Origin: Streptosporangium album
GTDB taxonomy: Bacteria > Actinomycetota > Actinomycetes > Streptosporangiales > Streptosporangiaceae
Assembly (NCBI RefSeq): GCF_014203795.1
Contig: NZ_JACHJU010000001.1
Span: forward strand, 2,356,001-2,420,000
Reading direction: 5' to 3'
DNA length: 64,000 bases
Each line of letters opens with the position of its first letter. The stretch's first letter is position 1. A model generated the notes under the pieces. The model was not told the DNA's origin, did no database searches, and saw only the letters and a program-made list of their open reading frames with translations. Positions 25,014 to 33,751 of this stretch are shown here, piece after piece. The position numbers and the translations under genes were made by a program.

Positions 25014-26828
25014 TCAGGGGGTGGCGTCCCGGGCCACCGTAACCGCCTCGGTGAAACGGCGATAACGCGACAGCTCCTCCTTCACGGGTGCCAGCACGAG
25101 CTCGCGGGCGACCTCGTCCACGCTCGCGCGCAGCATTCTGGCCGCCCTGCGTGCCCGCCGGCGGCCACCCAGCCAGGCCGCCCCCCGGGAGAGCAGCGCG
25201 ATCACCAGCCCGAGCAGGATCCCGCCGGCCAGCAGCAGGGTGGGCCAGGGCAGCTCTCCCGCGGTCGGCAGGTACGGCCTCGGGAGGCGGAGATAGTCCA
25301 GCCCCACCAGGCCGAGCAGCCACAGCACACCCGCCAGCATGACCGCGAACACCACCCACTGCGCCAGCCCGGCCACCCGCCACCAGACGGGGCGCCGGGC
25401 CACGCCGAGCGAGGTGGTGGCCACGGCCCGGTCGAGACCGTCCTCCAGCTCGTCCCCGTGCGAACGGGCCGCCCGCCGTACGGCCGCCGCCCACGGTGCG
25501 GGCAGCCCCGCCGAGGCGGCCCCGGCGGCCTCGCGGATCGCGGTGTCCATCCGGGAGCGCTGCACCGCGGTCGTGACCGGGATCGAGGTCCGCCCCACGG
25601 GACCGGTGGGGCCGTGGACCTCGGTGGTGCCCAGCCGGAGACGGCGGAGCGGGTCGGGCCTCAACCGGCGGATCCAGCGGGTCAGCGGCCAGCCGGTGGC
25701 GGCGACCGAGCGGTGCCGGTGGGCTCTGGCCACGGCCTCGACGACGGTCGGCACCCCCGCGGCCTCCGACAGCGCGACGGTCAGGAGCTTGGCGAGGCCG
25801 TCCGTGGACATCTCCGGCGCCACCGTCGCGACCGCGCCGGAAGCCGCATCCGGCTCGCCCGTTCCGGACCGTCCAGGGCCGCCGGCAGGGGTGTCGACTC
25901 CACTGGACGCCGTGACGAGCGCGTCCGCGGCCGTGCCGACGTCGGCGGCCAGCCGGGTGGCCCAGGACCGCCGGTCCGCGACCCGGGAGGCGAGCAGGGA
26001 GCGCAGCTCCGGGAGTCCCGTCCCGGTGCGCGTGGAGACGCCCGCCAGCGGCACCCCGGCCAGCCCGTCCTCGTCGAGCAGCCTCCGCAGATCCTTCAGG
26101 CACCGCTCGGCGCCGGCCGGGGTCAGCCGGTCGATCTGGTTGAGGACGACGACCATGACGCCCCGGTGCCGGGCCAGCGGGCGGAGATACCGCTCGTGCA
26201 CGGCCGCGTCCGCGTACTTCTGCGGGTCGAGCACCCACACCAGCAGATCGACCAGCTCGACGAGCCGATCCACCTCCAGCCGGTGCGCCAGCTCGATCGA
26301 GTCGTGGTCGGGCAGGTCGAGCAGGATCAGACCGGCCGCGTCGCCGTCCGCCCAGCCGCCCGGGCCGGACGCGAGGACCGCGCGCCCGCCCTCCGCCTCC
26401 GGGCCGGACGCGACGGCAGCCCGCCCGCTCTCCACCGCCTCCGGGCCGGAACCGCGGGTGGGATCGGCGGCCGTCACCTCGTGGCGGCGGGGGATCTCCA
26501 GCCAGTCGAGCAGCGGCCCCGACCCCGCCCCCTCCCAGAGCGCGGCCTGCGCGGCCGAGGTCGTCGGACGGGTGACTCCCACGGTGGCGAGGGAGGTGCC
26601 GGACAGCAGGTTGAAGAGCGAGGACTTGCCGCTCCCGGTGGCCCCGGCCAGCGCGACCACCGTGTGGTCGACCGACAGGCTCCGCCGTACCCCGGCGCGG
26701 GAGACCACGGAACGGGCCTCGGCCACCACACCGGCCTCCAGCCGCCCGTCGGCGAGCTCGGCGGCCTCCGCCAGTCCGTTCAGCCGGTCGTCCAGGGAGA
26801 CCGAGCTCCTGCGCCGTAGCATCTTCAC
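25014..26828 (-). CDS. Dynamin-like GTPase, second gene of pair
   Basis: The 604-residue protein has a P-loop GATGSGKSS at 62-70, a switch 'LLDLPDHDSIEL' and a guanine motif NQID, then a helical region and two membrane segments (about 500-560) followed by an Arg-rich helical tail. The architecture fits bacterial dynamin-like proteins that remodel membranes; a comparable DynA/DynB pair stabilises sporulation septa in Streptomyces. Its GTG overlaps the partner stop. The insert of about 45 residues (SGPEA-type repeats, about 125-170) between switch regions is low complexity. Confidence 0.8.
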   Translation of the reverse strand: MKMLRRRSSVSLDDRLNGLAEAAELADGRLEAGVVAEARSVVSRAGVRRSLSVDHTVVALAGATGSGKSSLFNLLSGTSLATVGVTRPTTSAAQAALWEGAGSGPLLDWLEIPRRHEVTAADPTRGSGPEAVESGRAAVASGPEAEGGRAVLASGPGGWADGDAAGLILLDLPDHDSIELAHRLEVDRLVELVDLLVWVLDPQKYADAAVHERYLRPLARHRGVMVVVLNQIDRLTPAGAERCLKDLRRLLDEDGLAGVPLAGVSTRTGTGLPELRSLLASRVADRRSWATRLAADVGTAADALVTASSGVDTPAGGPGRSGTGEPDAASGAVATVAPEMSTDGLAKLLTVALSEAAGVPTVVEAVARAHRHRSVAATGWPLTRWIRRLRPDPLRRLRLGTTEVHGPTGPVGRTSIPVTTAVQRSRMDTAIREAAGAASAGLPAPWAAAVRRAARSHGDELEDGLDRAVATTSLGVARRPVWWRVAGLAQWVVFAVMLAGVLWLLGLVGLDYLRLPRPYLPTAGELPWPTLLLAGGILLGLVIALLSRGAAWLGGRRRARRAARMLRASVDEVARELVLAPVKEELSRYRRFTEAVTVARDATP

Positions 26829-28714
26829 CTCTCGTCCCCCTCCCTGTCCGCCGGGCGGGGAACGGCGCCCGGAGGCCGGTCCAGGGGATCCGGGGCGGCG
26901 TCCGTGCCTCCCGCGGGGAGGGTGAGCGTGACGGGCGCGCCGGGGAGCCTCTCCTGCCGTTCCCCCACCGGCAGCGCGGTCCGGCGGTCCGCGGCCGGGA
27001 TCTCGCGCTGGTGATCCCGTACGGCGAGCGCGGCCGCGCGGAGAGCGGCGGCGGCGCCCTCGGGGGGCTGGACGGCGTCGAGGAGGGAGGTGAATCGGGT
27101 GGCCTCCGTGCCGAGGAGTGCCGCGACGCGGGCCCGCAGGTCGGTGCGGGCCTTGACGGTGAGGGTGCGGACGGCCTGGTCGCCGAAGAAGGCCTCCAGG
27201 AGTTTCTGGCTCAGCACGCTGGTGCCTCCGGCGATGCCGACCTCGATGCCGGTCAGGCCTCCGGTGGAGGCGAACACGGCGAGCATGAGCAACAGCCCCG
27301 CCCCGTTCAGGCCGTAGGAGGTGAGCCGGGCGGTGGTCCGCCTGTCGGCGCCCTCCTCACTGACCAGGCCGAGCACGTAACCCTGCCAGCCACGGACCGC
27401 CGCCTCCGCCTTCGCGGGCAGGCCGGCCGAGGCCCTGCCGAGGCGCACGGTCGCCACGGCCCCGGTCTCCTCAAGCAGGGCGCGTCCCGACGGGTGCGAC
27501 GACCACGACTCCAGCGTGCGTTCGGCGGCGCCGTCGGCCGAGTCCCTGATCAGCGCCCCCACCCCGCTCTCCAGCGCCACCCGGAGCTCGTTCTCGGGCG
27601 CCGGCCGCCCGGTGAACAGCGCCACCAGGCGGTCCCTGACCCGGCCCACCCGGTTCTCCAGGGTGCGCATCAGGTCGCCGGTCCCGATGAAGTCCTGCCA
27701 GCGGGCCAGCACCTCACCCCGGAGCAGCGAACCGTCCAGCATGCCCTCGTCGAACGTGGCCAGTCCCCCGGCGTAGGCGGCGTCCGTCATCGAGCGGAGC
27801 TCGCCCGCCACGGCGTGCTGGCGGTCCACGGCGTCGGCCAGCGCGGGGACCCGGGTGGCGAGGCTCTCCAGGGCGCCGGACAGGGTCTGGCGCACCACGT
27901 CGGCGCGGGCCTGGGAGTCGGCCGCGATCCCGGTCAGCCAGTCGGCGACGGGCGCGACCGCCGGACGCGGCAGCCGGGCGTTCTCCTCGGGCAGCACCAG
28001 CTCCGGAACCTCGAACAGGCGTGTCCCGCCCAGCCCGTTGACCTCCAGCAGCCGGGCCAGGTCCCGCTTCACCACGCCCAGTGCCTCCGGCGGAACCCGC
28101 GACAGGATGACGGCCATGGCCGTGCTCCGCTCCCTGGCGACGCGCAGGAACCCCCACGGCACCTCGTCCGCGTAGCGGGCCGCGGTGGTGGTGAACAGCC
28201 AGAGGTCGGCGGCGGCCAGGAGCTGGGCGGCCAGTTCCCGGTTGGCGGTGACGACCGAGTCGATGTCCGGTGCGTCGAGAAGGGCCAGGCCGGGCGGGAG
28301 CGCGGGGACGGTGACCACCCGGAGCGTGCCCGGCTCGCCACGGCCCTGTCCCGTGACGCGGGGAAGGCCGGGCAGGACGTGCTGGGCGGTGAACCAGGCC
28401 TGGTCGGCCGGGCTGACGGCCAGGGTGGGGGCCAGCGTGGTGGGCCGCAGGACGCCGGGCTCGGAGACGTCGGCACCGACCAGGGAGTTGACCAGGGTCG
28501 ACTTGCCGGCCCCGGTGGAGCCGCCGACGACGGCCAGCAGCGGGGCGTCGATCGCGCTCAGACGCGGGATCAGGTAGTCGTCGAGCTGACCGGTCAGCTC
28601 GCGCAGCGCCCGGCGGTCACCCTCGACGTCACCGGCCGCGAGCGGGAACAGGCCGAGATCGAGGTGGCCCCGCAGCTCTCGCAGTGCCCCGAGCAGACCG
28701 TCACTCCCGTTCAT
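26825..28714 (-). CDS. Dynamin-like GTPase, first gene of pair
   Basis: I chose the ATG at 28714 (GGAAGG site), giving 629 residues; the frame is open further upstream, but that part is a structured non-coding leader. The P-loop is GGSTGAGKST at 64-73, the switch 'LALLDAPDIDSVV', and the fourth motif is atypical (ILSRVPPEA instead of N/TKxD). A membrane-helix pair lies near residues 445-490. The C-terminal tail is Pro/Arg-rich. It overlaps the second GTPase gene. Together they probably form a hetero-oligomeric membrane-remodelling machine at the septum. Confidence 0.8.
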   Translation of the reverse strand: MNGSDGLLGALRELRGHLDLGLFPLAAGDVEGDRRALRELTGQLDDYLIPRLSAIDAPLLAVVGGSTGAGKSTLVNSLVGADVSEPGVLRPTTLAPTLAVSPADQAWFTAQHVLPGLPRVTGQGRGEPGTLRVVTVPALPPGLALLDAPDIDSVVTANRELAAQLLAAADLWLFTTTAARYADEVPWGFLRVARERSTAMAVILSRVPPEALGVVKRDLARLLEVNGLGGTRLFEVPELVLPEENARLPRPAVAPVADWLTGIAADSQARADVVRQTLSGALESLATRVPALADAVDRQHAVAGELRSMTDAAYAGGLATFDEGMLDGSLLRGEVLARWQDFIGTGDLMRTLENRVGRVRDRLVALFTGRPAPENELRVALESGVGALIRDSADGAAERTLESWSSHPSGRALLEETGAVATVRLGRASAGLPAKAEAAVRGWQGYVLGLVSEEGADRRTTARLTSYGLNGAGLLLMLAVFASTGGLTGIEVGIAGGTSVLSQKLLEAFFGDQAVRTLTVKARTDLRARVAALLGTEATRFTSLLDAVQPPEGAAAALRAAALAVRDHQREIPAADRRTALPVGERQERLPGAPVTLTLPAGGTDAAPDPLDRPPGAVPRPADREGDER

Positions 28715-28758
28715 AGAGGCGATCCTTCCCGCGAGGAAGGCCCCTAGACGTGATTGTG

Positions 28759-28807
28759 CCCCACCGCTCGACCGGGTCACGGGGGCGAACTCGGTAGAGC
28801 GGTGGGG
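28759..28807. promoter_or_regulatory. Large stem-loop between the orphan regulator and dynamin operon
   Basis: CCCCACCGCTC (28759-28769) and GAGCGGTGGGG (28797-28807) are perfect 11-bp arms; inside them ACCGGGT and ACTCGGT can pair with one wobble. It lies 45 bp upstream of the first dynamin gene and 170 bp downstream of the regulator, so it could be a terminator for the regulator or a leader element of the dynamin operon. Confidence 0.6.
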
Positions 28808-28976
28808 CCTTACCCCGGCGCCTCGCGTGGAGGTCGTGCCGAACTCGTCTCCCCCGCAGCTGGAGGCGAGCCCTGACCCACCACGCGACCGCGGGGTGAT
28901 CGGGGGTGATGCGTTGCCCATTCGAGCAACCGAAGCTCAAAATCAGGTCAGGTGAAGCTGAGTATCAGCTGAAAAT

Positions 28977-29675
28977 TCAATCACCGCGTGGTAACCGCAG
29001 GACATAGCCCACGCCCCGGAGGGTGTGGATGAGCCGCGGCTCCTCCCTGTCGACCTTCCGCCGCAGGTAGGAGACATAGGACTCGACGACTCCGGCGTCG
29101 CCCCCGAAGTCGTAGTTCCAGACGTGATCCAGGATCTGCGCCTTGGACAGGACCCGGCCGGTGTTGACCATGAAGTAGTGCAGCAGCTTGAACTCGGTGG
29201 GCGACAGCCGTACCGGCTTACCCGAGCGCCACACCTGGTGTGCCTCCTCGTCCAGCTCCAGGTCGCCGACCTGGAGGCGGGCGGGGAGATCGAGGTCCCC
29301 TCTCGTACGGCGGAGCACCGCCCGGATCCGGGCGAGGACCTCCTCCAGACTGAACGGCTTGGTCACGTAGTCGTCCGCCACGCGCAGACCCGTCACCTTG
29401 TCGTCGGTCGCGTCCCGCGCGGTCAGGAAGACCACCGGCATCTGCCCGCCTATCTCCCGCAACCGTCCCGCGACCGCGAAACCGTCCATGTCCGGCAGCA
29501 TCACGTCCAGCACGACGAGGTCCGGGCGGACCCGCTGCGCGAAGTGCACGGCCTCCCGGCCGTCCGCGGCGGTCACCACCTCGAACCCGGACCTGCGCAG
29601 GCTGGCCGAGAGCAACTCGCGGATGTTCGGCTCGTCGTCCACGACCAGCAACCTGGCCTCGACTCTCTCCAGCAC
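28977..29675 (-). CDS. OmpR/PhoB-family response regulator without adjacent kinase
   Basis: The 232-residue protein has a receiver domain (acidic pair DD at 13-14, phospho-acceptor Asp57, Lys in YVTKPF) and a winged-helix domain ending 'LIHTLRGVGYVLRLP'. It is closely similar to the regulator at 37075. The conserved 'G-[AG]-DDYVTKPF' segment is one residue short here (GLRVADDYV against GLTVGGDDYV in the paralogue). It starts with GTG. No histidine kinase flanks it. A 14-bp motif and a perfect palindrome lie just upstream. Confidence 0.88.
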   Translation of the reverse strand: MLERVEARLLVVDDEPNIRELLSASLRRSGFEVVTAADGREAVHFAQRVRPDLVVLDVMLPDMDGFAVAGRLREIGGQMPVVFLTARDATDDKVTGLRVADDYVTKPFSLEEVLARIRAVLRRTRGDLDLPARLQVGDLELDEEAHQVWRSGKPVRLSPTEFKLLHYFMVNTGRVLSKAQILDHVWNYDFGGDAGVVESYVSYLRRKVDREEPRLIHTLRGVGYVLRLPRGD

Positions 29676-29720
29676 GACAACGAGGCTCGCTCACCCCGCT
29701 GGAGCGCAGCTCAGCTCAGG

Positions 29721-29734
29721 CTGAACGTTTCCTG
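29721..29734 (-). promoter_or_regulatory. CAGGAAACGTTCAG box upstream of the orphan regulator
   Basis: On the minus strand this reads CAGGAAACGTTCAG and ends 46 bp before the regulator start. The identical 14-mer in the same orientation lies 46 bp before the adaptor gene at 33752. It overlaps the palindrome at 29726-29756. Confidence 0.6.
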
Positions 29735-29756
29735 GGAAAACGTTTCCCAGGAAACG
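29726..29756. promoter_or_regulatory. Perfect 14-bp-arm palindrome
   Basis: CGTTTCCTGGGAAA (29726-29739) and TTTCCCAGGAAACG (29743-29756) are perfect inverted arms around ACG. It is too symmetric and A/T-punctuated for an ordinary terminator and overlaps the putative regulator box. Operator use is likelier; a terminator for the operon ending at 29873 is the alternative. Confidence 0.65.
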
Positions 29757-29758
29757 GG

Positions 29759-29872
29759 CCACCACCGATGCGGGGAGACCCTCTCCCGGGACCGGACCGC
29801 CACCGATCCCGATGGGACGCCTCCCGGGAAAAGGACCGCCGCCGACGGGGAGAGCACGTCCCCCGGAGAGCG
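29759..29872. repeat. Degenerate tandem repeat, about 38-bp period
   Basis: Three units begin CCACCACCGATG, CCGCCACCGATC and CCGCCGCCGACG at about 29759, 29797 and 29836, each with a CTCCCGGGA-like centre. The array ends exactly at the stop of the DUF5666-like gene. Confidence 0.55.
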
Positions 29873-30430
29873 TCATCGGCGGCCGCCGCCCCCCTCACTG
29901 ATCGCGGTCGCGGTGATCGACCCGTCCTCGGCCTTGGCCCCCTGGACGACCACCGTGCCGCCGGGCTTGAGATCGGTGACCTTGCCCTTCTTCGTGACCC
30001 GCACCGCCGTCTCGCCGCTGGTGTTCACGGTGACGACGGACCCGTCCATGGTCGTGACGTAGAGCTTCGTGCCGTCCACCCGCTGCACCGTGCCGACGGC
30101 CCCGCCCTGGCCGCCGCCGCCCTGCTGCCTGCCCCCGAACCCGCCGAACCCGCCGCCTCCTCCGTACCCGCCGGGACCCGCCCCCTGCCCCACGGCGGCG
30201 CTCCGCGCCCCGGAGGCCCCGGAGGCCCCGGCCGGGCCGCCCATCGCCTTCTGCGCCTGGATGCCCACGATCACCCCGGCGACGAGCATCACCCCGGCAC
30301 CGAGCACCAGCGTGAGCCTGGAGAGCCCGCGCCTCGGCCGGACCACCAGCTCGCTGTCCAGGTCACCCCGGAAGGGAGAGGTCTCCAGCATGTCCCCGGC
30401 CGGAGCCGCCTCATCCGCGTTACCGCCCAT
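29873..30430 (-). CDS. Membrane-anchored DUF5666-like protein
   Basis: From ATG 30430 (AAGGAGA site) the 185-residue protein has a cytoplasmic N-terminus, one membrane helix (about 39-58), a Gly/Gln-rich linker (about 62-113) and a small extracytoplasmic beta domain ('GTVQRVDGTKLYVTTMDGSV', 'VTVNTSGETAVRVTKKGKV') of the DUF5666/OB-like kind. It follows the MacB-type permease by 28 bp and is probably an accessory of that exporter. Confidence 0.75.
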   Translation of the reverse strand: MGGNADEAAPAGDMLETSPFRGDLDSELVVRPRRGLSRLTLVLGAGVMLVAGVIVGIQAQKAMGGPAGASGASGARSAAVGQGAGPGGYGGGGGFGGFGGRQQGGGGQGGAVGTVQRVDGTKLYVTTMDGSVVTVNTSGETAVRVTKKGKVTDLKPGGTVVVQGAKAEDGSITATAISEGGGGRR

Positions 30431-30458
30431 GTCTGTCTCCTTGCGTAAGCCGTACAGG

Positions 30459-31712
30459 TCACTCGTGGCGCAGTGCCTGGATGGGGCGGAGCCTGGCCGC
30501 CCGATTCGCGGGGTAGCCCCCGAAGAACAGTCCGATGCCGGCACAGACCCCGAGGGCCAGCACGATCGAGGACGGGACGATCACGGGCTCGATGCCCGCG
30601 ATCGTGAACCGGGTGCCGAGGAACGCGATCGCCACACCTGACAGACCGCCCACCAGGCTCAATACCGTCGCCTCCAGCAGGAACTGACCGAGGATCGCGC
30701 TTCTGGGCGCGCCGATGGCCTTCCTGATGCCGATCTCCCTGGTCCGCTCGGTGACGGTGACCAGCATGATGTTGGTGATGCCGATGCCGCCGACCAGCAG
30801 GGAGATGGCCGCGACCGCGCCGAGCAGGGCCGTGAAGATGCCGACGGTCGAGCTGACGGTCTCCTGCAGGGTGGCCTGGTTGAGGATGCGGTAGTCGGCG
30901 GTGGCCGTGGGGGTGATGTCGTGCCGCTGGTTGAGGATGTCCGTCACCTCGGCCTGAGCCGTGTCCGTCGTGCCGGCACCGGTCGCCTGCACGATGATCG
31001 AACTGAGCGACCCGAACCCGGTCAGACTCTGCTGTACGGCGGGCAACGGCACGATCGCGACGTCGTCGGCGTCCTGCATCCCCGAGGAACCCACCTCTTT
31101 GAGCACCCCGACCACCGTGAACGGCACCCCGGAGACACTGATCTGTTTGCCGACGGGGTCCGCCGCGCCGAACAGCTCCTCGGCCACGGTCCGCCCGATC
31201 ACCATGACCTTCCGGGCGGCGAGCACGTCGTCGTTGATGAAGTAGGCGCCGCTCTCGACAGGCTTGTTCGTCGCCTCGAAGTAGCTCGGATAGGTGCCGA
31301 CGAGCTGGGCGATCGTGTGACTGGCCCCCTCGTACACGGCGGCGGCCGAGGCCGCGGTCACCACCGGGGACACGCTCCTGACCGACGGGGCCTGTCCGCG
31401 GTCGGCCAGCGCCTTGGCATCGTCCAACGTGAGCTGCCTGGCCTGCGTACGCGGCCCGCCGCCCTGACCGCCTCCTCCGCCACCGCCACCGCCTCCGAAA
31501 CCGCCCCCGGAGAAGGAGGCGGAGATGGTGAGGGTGTTGGAGCCGAGACGCTGGATGCTCTGCTGGATGCTCTGCGAGGCGCCCTCGCCGAAGGAGACCA
31601 GCAGGATCACCGCGGCCACCCCGATGAGGATGCCGAGCGTGGTCAGGAAGCTGCGCAGCTTGTTGGCCGCCAACCCGCGGAGGGCGAACCGGAGGATCTC
31701 GAACCAGCTCAC
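30459..31712 (-). CDS. MacB/FtsX-type ABC permease
   Basis: The 417-residue protein has an N-terminal membrane helix (about 20-42), a periplasmic MacB core domain with a Gly-rich insert (about 68-90), and three C-terminal helices. 'ERTREIGIRKAIGAPRSAI' is the FtsX coupling motif. It starts at the ATPase stop (4-bp overlap). Together with the ATPase and adaptor it makes a three-part MacAB-like exporter. The substrate is unknown. Confidence 0.9.
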   Translation of the reverse strand: MSWFEILRFALRGLAANKLRSFLTTLGILIGVAAVILLVSFGEGASQSIQQSIQRLGSNTLTISASFSGGGFGGGGGGGGGGQGGGPRTQARQLTLDDAKALADRGQAPSVRSVSPVVTAASAAAVYEGASHTIAQLVGTYPSYFEATNKPVESGAYFINDDVLAARKVMVIGRTVAEELFGAADPVGKQISVSGVPFTVVGVLKEVGSSGMQDADDVAIVPLPAVQQSLTGFGSLSSIIVQATGAGTTDTAQAEVTDILNQRHDITPTATADYRILNQATLQETVSSTVGIFTALLGAVAAISLLVGGIGITNIMLVTVTERTREIGIRKAIGAPRSAILGQFLLEATVLSLVGGLSGVAIAFLGTRFTIAGIEPVIVPSSIVLALGVCAGIGLFFGGYPANRAARLRPIQALRHE

Positions 31713-32446
31713 GCGGGGACCTCCGGCATGCGCATACGGGGCGGGGGGCCGTCGACGGGCGCCTGGCGGCGGTCCTCGACGATCTGGCCGTCCACCAGGC
31801 GTATGACCCGCTTGGCATGCATGGCCACATCGTCCTCATGGGTGATGATCACGATTGTCCGGCCCGAGGTGCTCAGCCGGTCGAAGATCTCCAGCACGTC
31901 CCCGGTGGACTTGGTGTCGAGGTTTCCCGTCGGCTCGTCGGCGAGCAGGAGGGCGGGCGAGGTGACCAGCGCCCTGGCCACGGCCACCCGCTGCTGCTGG
32001 CCGCCGGAGAGCTCGTTCGGCTCGTGGCGGACCCGGTCGGCCAGGCCGACCTGGTCCAGGGCCGCCAGGGCGCGGGCGCGCCGCTCGGCCGCGCCGACCC
32101 CGCCGTACGCCATGGGCAGCTCGACGTTGGCGAGCGCGGTCATCCGGGGGATCAGGTTGAACGACTGGAACACGAAACCGATCTTCCGGTTGCGCAGGAT
32201 GGCGAGCTGGCGCTCGTCCAGCGATCCGACGTCGGTGCCGTCGATGAGGTAGCGGCCGGAGGAGGGCACGTCCAGGCAGCCGAGGATGTTCATGAGTGTG
32301 GACTTGCCGGAGCCGGAGGCGCCCATGACGGCCACGTAGTCGCCGCGCTCGACGGTGAGGGACACGCCCCGCAGGGCACGGACCTGGGCGTCGCCCTCAC
32401 CGTAGACCTTCGAGAGGTCCTGGACGGACAGGACGGGCGCGGTCAC
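31709..32446 (-). CDS. MacB-type ABC transporter ATP-binding protein
   Basis: The 245-residue ATPase has Walker A at 42-50 (GASGSGKST), signature LSGGQQQR and Walker [11 protein letters not shown], and ends with a short Pro/Arg-rich tail. It overlaps the adaptor stop upstream and the permease start downstream by 4 bp each, so the three are made together. Confidence 0.95.
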   Translation of the reverse strand: MTAPVLSVQDLSKVYGEGDAQVRALRGVSLTVERGDYVAVMGASGSGKSTLMNILGCLDVPSSGRYLIDGTDVGSLDERQLAILRNRKIGFVFQSFNLIPRMTALANVELPMAYGGVGAAERRARALAALDQVGLADRVRHEPNELSGGQQQRVAVARALVTSPALLLADEPTGNLDTKSTGDVLEIFDRLSTSGRTIVIITHEDDVAMHAKRVIRLVDGQIVEDRRQAPVDGPPPRMRMPEVPA

Positions 32447-33600
32447 CGGCCACCCCCGCCGAGACCGCCGCCGCCCCCGCCACCGGTGCCCCCGCCACCG
32501 CGGCCGCCGCCACCGCCGAAGCCGGGGAAGCCGCCCTGCTGGGTGGTGCCGGTGGTCACCGGGCGGACGATCTGGTCGCTCTCGCCGAGCCCCGACTTGA
32601 TCTCGGTGAGTGCGTCGCCCTTGACGCCGACCTCCACCTGGACGGGCACCTGCGCGCCGTTCCGCAGGACCGTCACGGTGCTCCGGCCACCCGCCGTGGA
32701 GACCACCGCCGAGGGGACCGCGAGCACGTTCCCGGCCTGGTCGATGATCACCTCGACCGTGGCCGTCTGGCCGAGCCGCACCTCTTCCGGCGTCTCGGTG
32801 AAGGAGATCGTCACCGGATACTGGACCACGTTGTTGCTGGTGGCGGCGGTCGGCTGGATCTGGGTGACCTTGCCGGTCGCGGTGACGCCGGTCAGCGCGT
32901 CGAACCGGATCGAGGCCGTCTGCCCGATCTTGAGCCTGATGACGTCGGACTCGGTGAAGTCGCCGACGAGCTGGAGCTTTCCGGTGTCGGCGATCTCGAC
33001 GAAGCCGGTGGAGCTCTTGGTCGCGGAGCCGCTCGCCTTGGCGGTGGAGTCGCCGGAACCGCCGGACGACGCGGCGGTGGAGGAGCCGGACGCCCCCGAG
33101 GAGCCCCCGACCGTGCCGTTGACGGCGGTGACCGTGCCGGCGAACGGCGCCTTGATGACGGTGCCCGCCACCGTGCGCTGGGCCGCCCGATAGGTGTTCC
33201 TGGCGGTGACGTACTGGGCGTAGGAGGCGGCGGTGGAGGTGTCGTCGTCGGCGGTGTCGAGGGCCGCCGCGGCGGCGTCGAGGCTCTCCCGGGCGGACGT
33301 GTCGTCCAGCCGGGCCAGGACCTGCCCCTTGGCGACCTTCTCCCCGACCTTGACGTAGATCTTCTCCACCGTGCCGCTCGATCCGAAGGCGAGGGAGCGC
33401 GCCTGGGCGCTCGCCACCGTTCCGGAGGCGGACACCGAGGCGACGACCGTGCTCCGGGTCGCCGACACCGTCCGCGCCGAAGTCTCGGCGGAGGAGACCC
33501 CGCCGCCGAGAGAGGAGTAGGCGATCCCCGCGCCGCCCAGCAACAGGACCCCCAGGGTCCCGTTAACGATCAGCGCTCTGCGCTTGGTCGACAGCTTCAC
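32443..33600 (-). CDS. MacA/HlyD-type efflux adaptor
   Basis: I chose GTG 33600 (VKLSTKRRALI); an upstream open stretch covers the divergent promoter and is not coding. The 385-residue protein has a signal/anchor helix (about 8-30), the lipoyl-like half 'KVGEKVAKGQVLARLDD', a coiled-coil segment, a Ser/Gly-rich insert ('SGASGSSTAASSGGSGDS') inside the second lipoyl half, a beta-barrel and a Gly-rich C-terminus. It is the first gene of the adaptor-ATPase-permease operon and is divergent from a second adaptor. Confidence 0.88.
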   Translation of the reverse strand: MKLSTKRRALIVNGTLGVLLLGGAGIAYSSLGGGVSSAETSARTVSATRSTVVASVSASGTVASAQARSLAFGSSGTVEKIYVKVGEKVAKGQVLARLDDTSARESLDAAAAALDTADDDTSTAASYAQYVTARNTYRAAQRTVAGTVIKAPFAGTVTAVNGTVGGSSGASGSSTAASSGGSGDSTAKASGSATKSSTGFVEIADTGKLQLVGDFTESDVIRLKIGQTASIRFDALTGVTATGKVTQIQPTAATSNNVVQYPVTISFTETPEEVRLGQTATVEVIIDQAGNVLAVPSAVVSTAGGRSTVTVLRNGAQVPVQVEVGVKGDALTEIKSGLGESDQIVRPVTTGTTQQGGFPGFGGGGGRGGGGTGGGGGGGLGGGGR

Positions 33601-33691
33601 AGCGCTGTACTTTGACGCATTTTCCTGAGTCGTACCACTGGCTTCGACTGAAGGTTTGCTGCGGACTTCAAACCTGATACGCCAAAATCCG

Positions 33692-33705
33692 CAGGAAACG
33701 TTCAG
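33692..33705 (+). promoter_or_regulatory. CAGGAAACGTTCAG box in the divergent adaptor promoter
   Basis: Identical to the minus-strand 14-mer at 29721-29734. It ends 46 bp before the ATG at 33752 and is about 92 bp upstream of the other adaptor's start at 33600, so it could serve both. Confidence 0.6.
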
Positions 33706-33751
33706 GTATTTGTGAGGAGAGAGTGAATCGAGCAGGCCAGGATGGTCCGTC

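Noticed and set aside
27011-28747. 578-residue plus-strand frame opposite the dynamin-like gene
   Set aside because: Antisense shadow of a conserved gene; Gly/Gln/Arg-rich with no motif.
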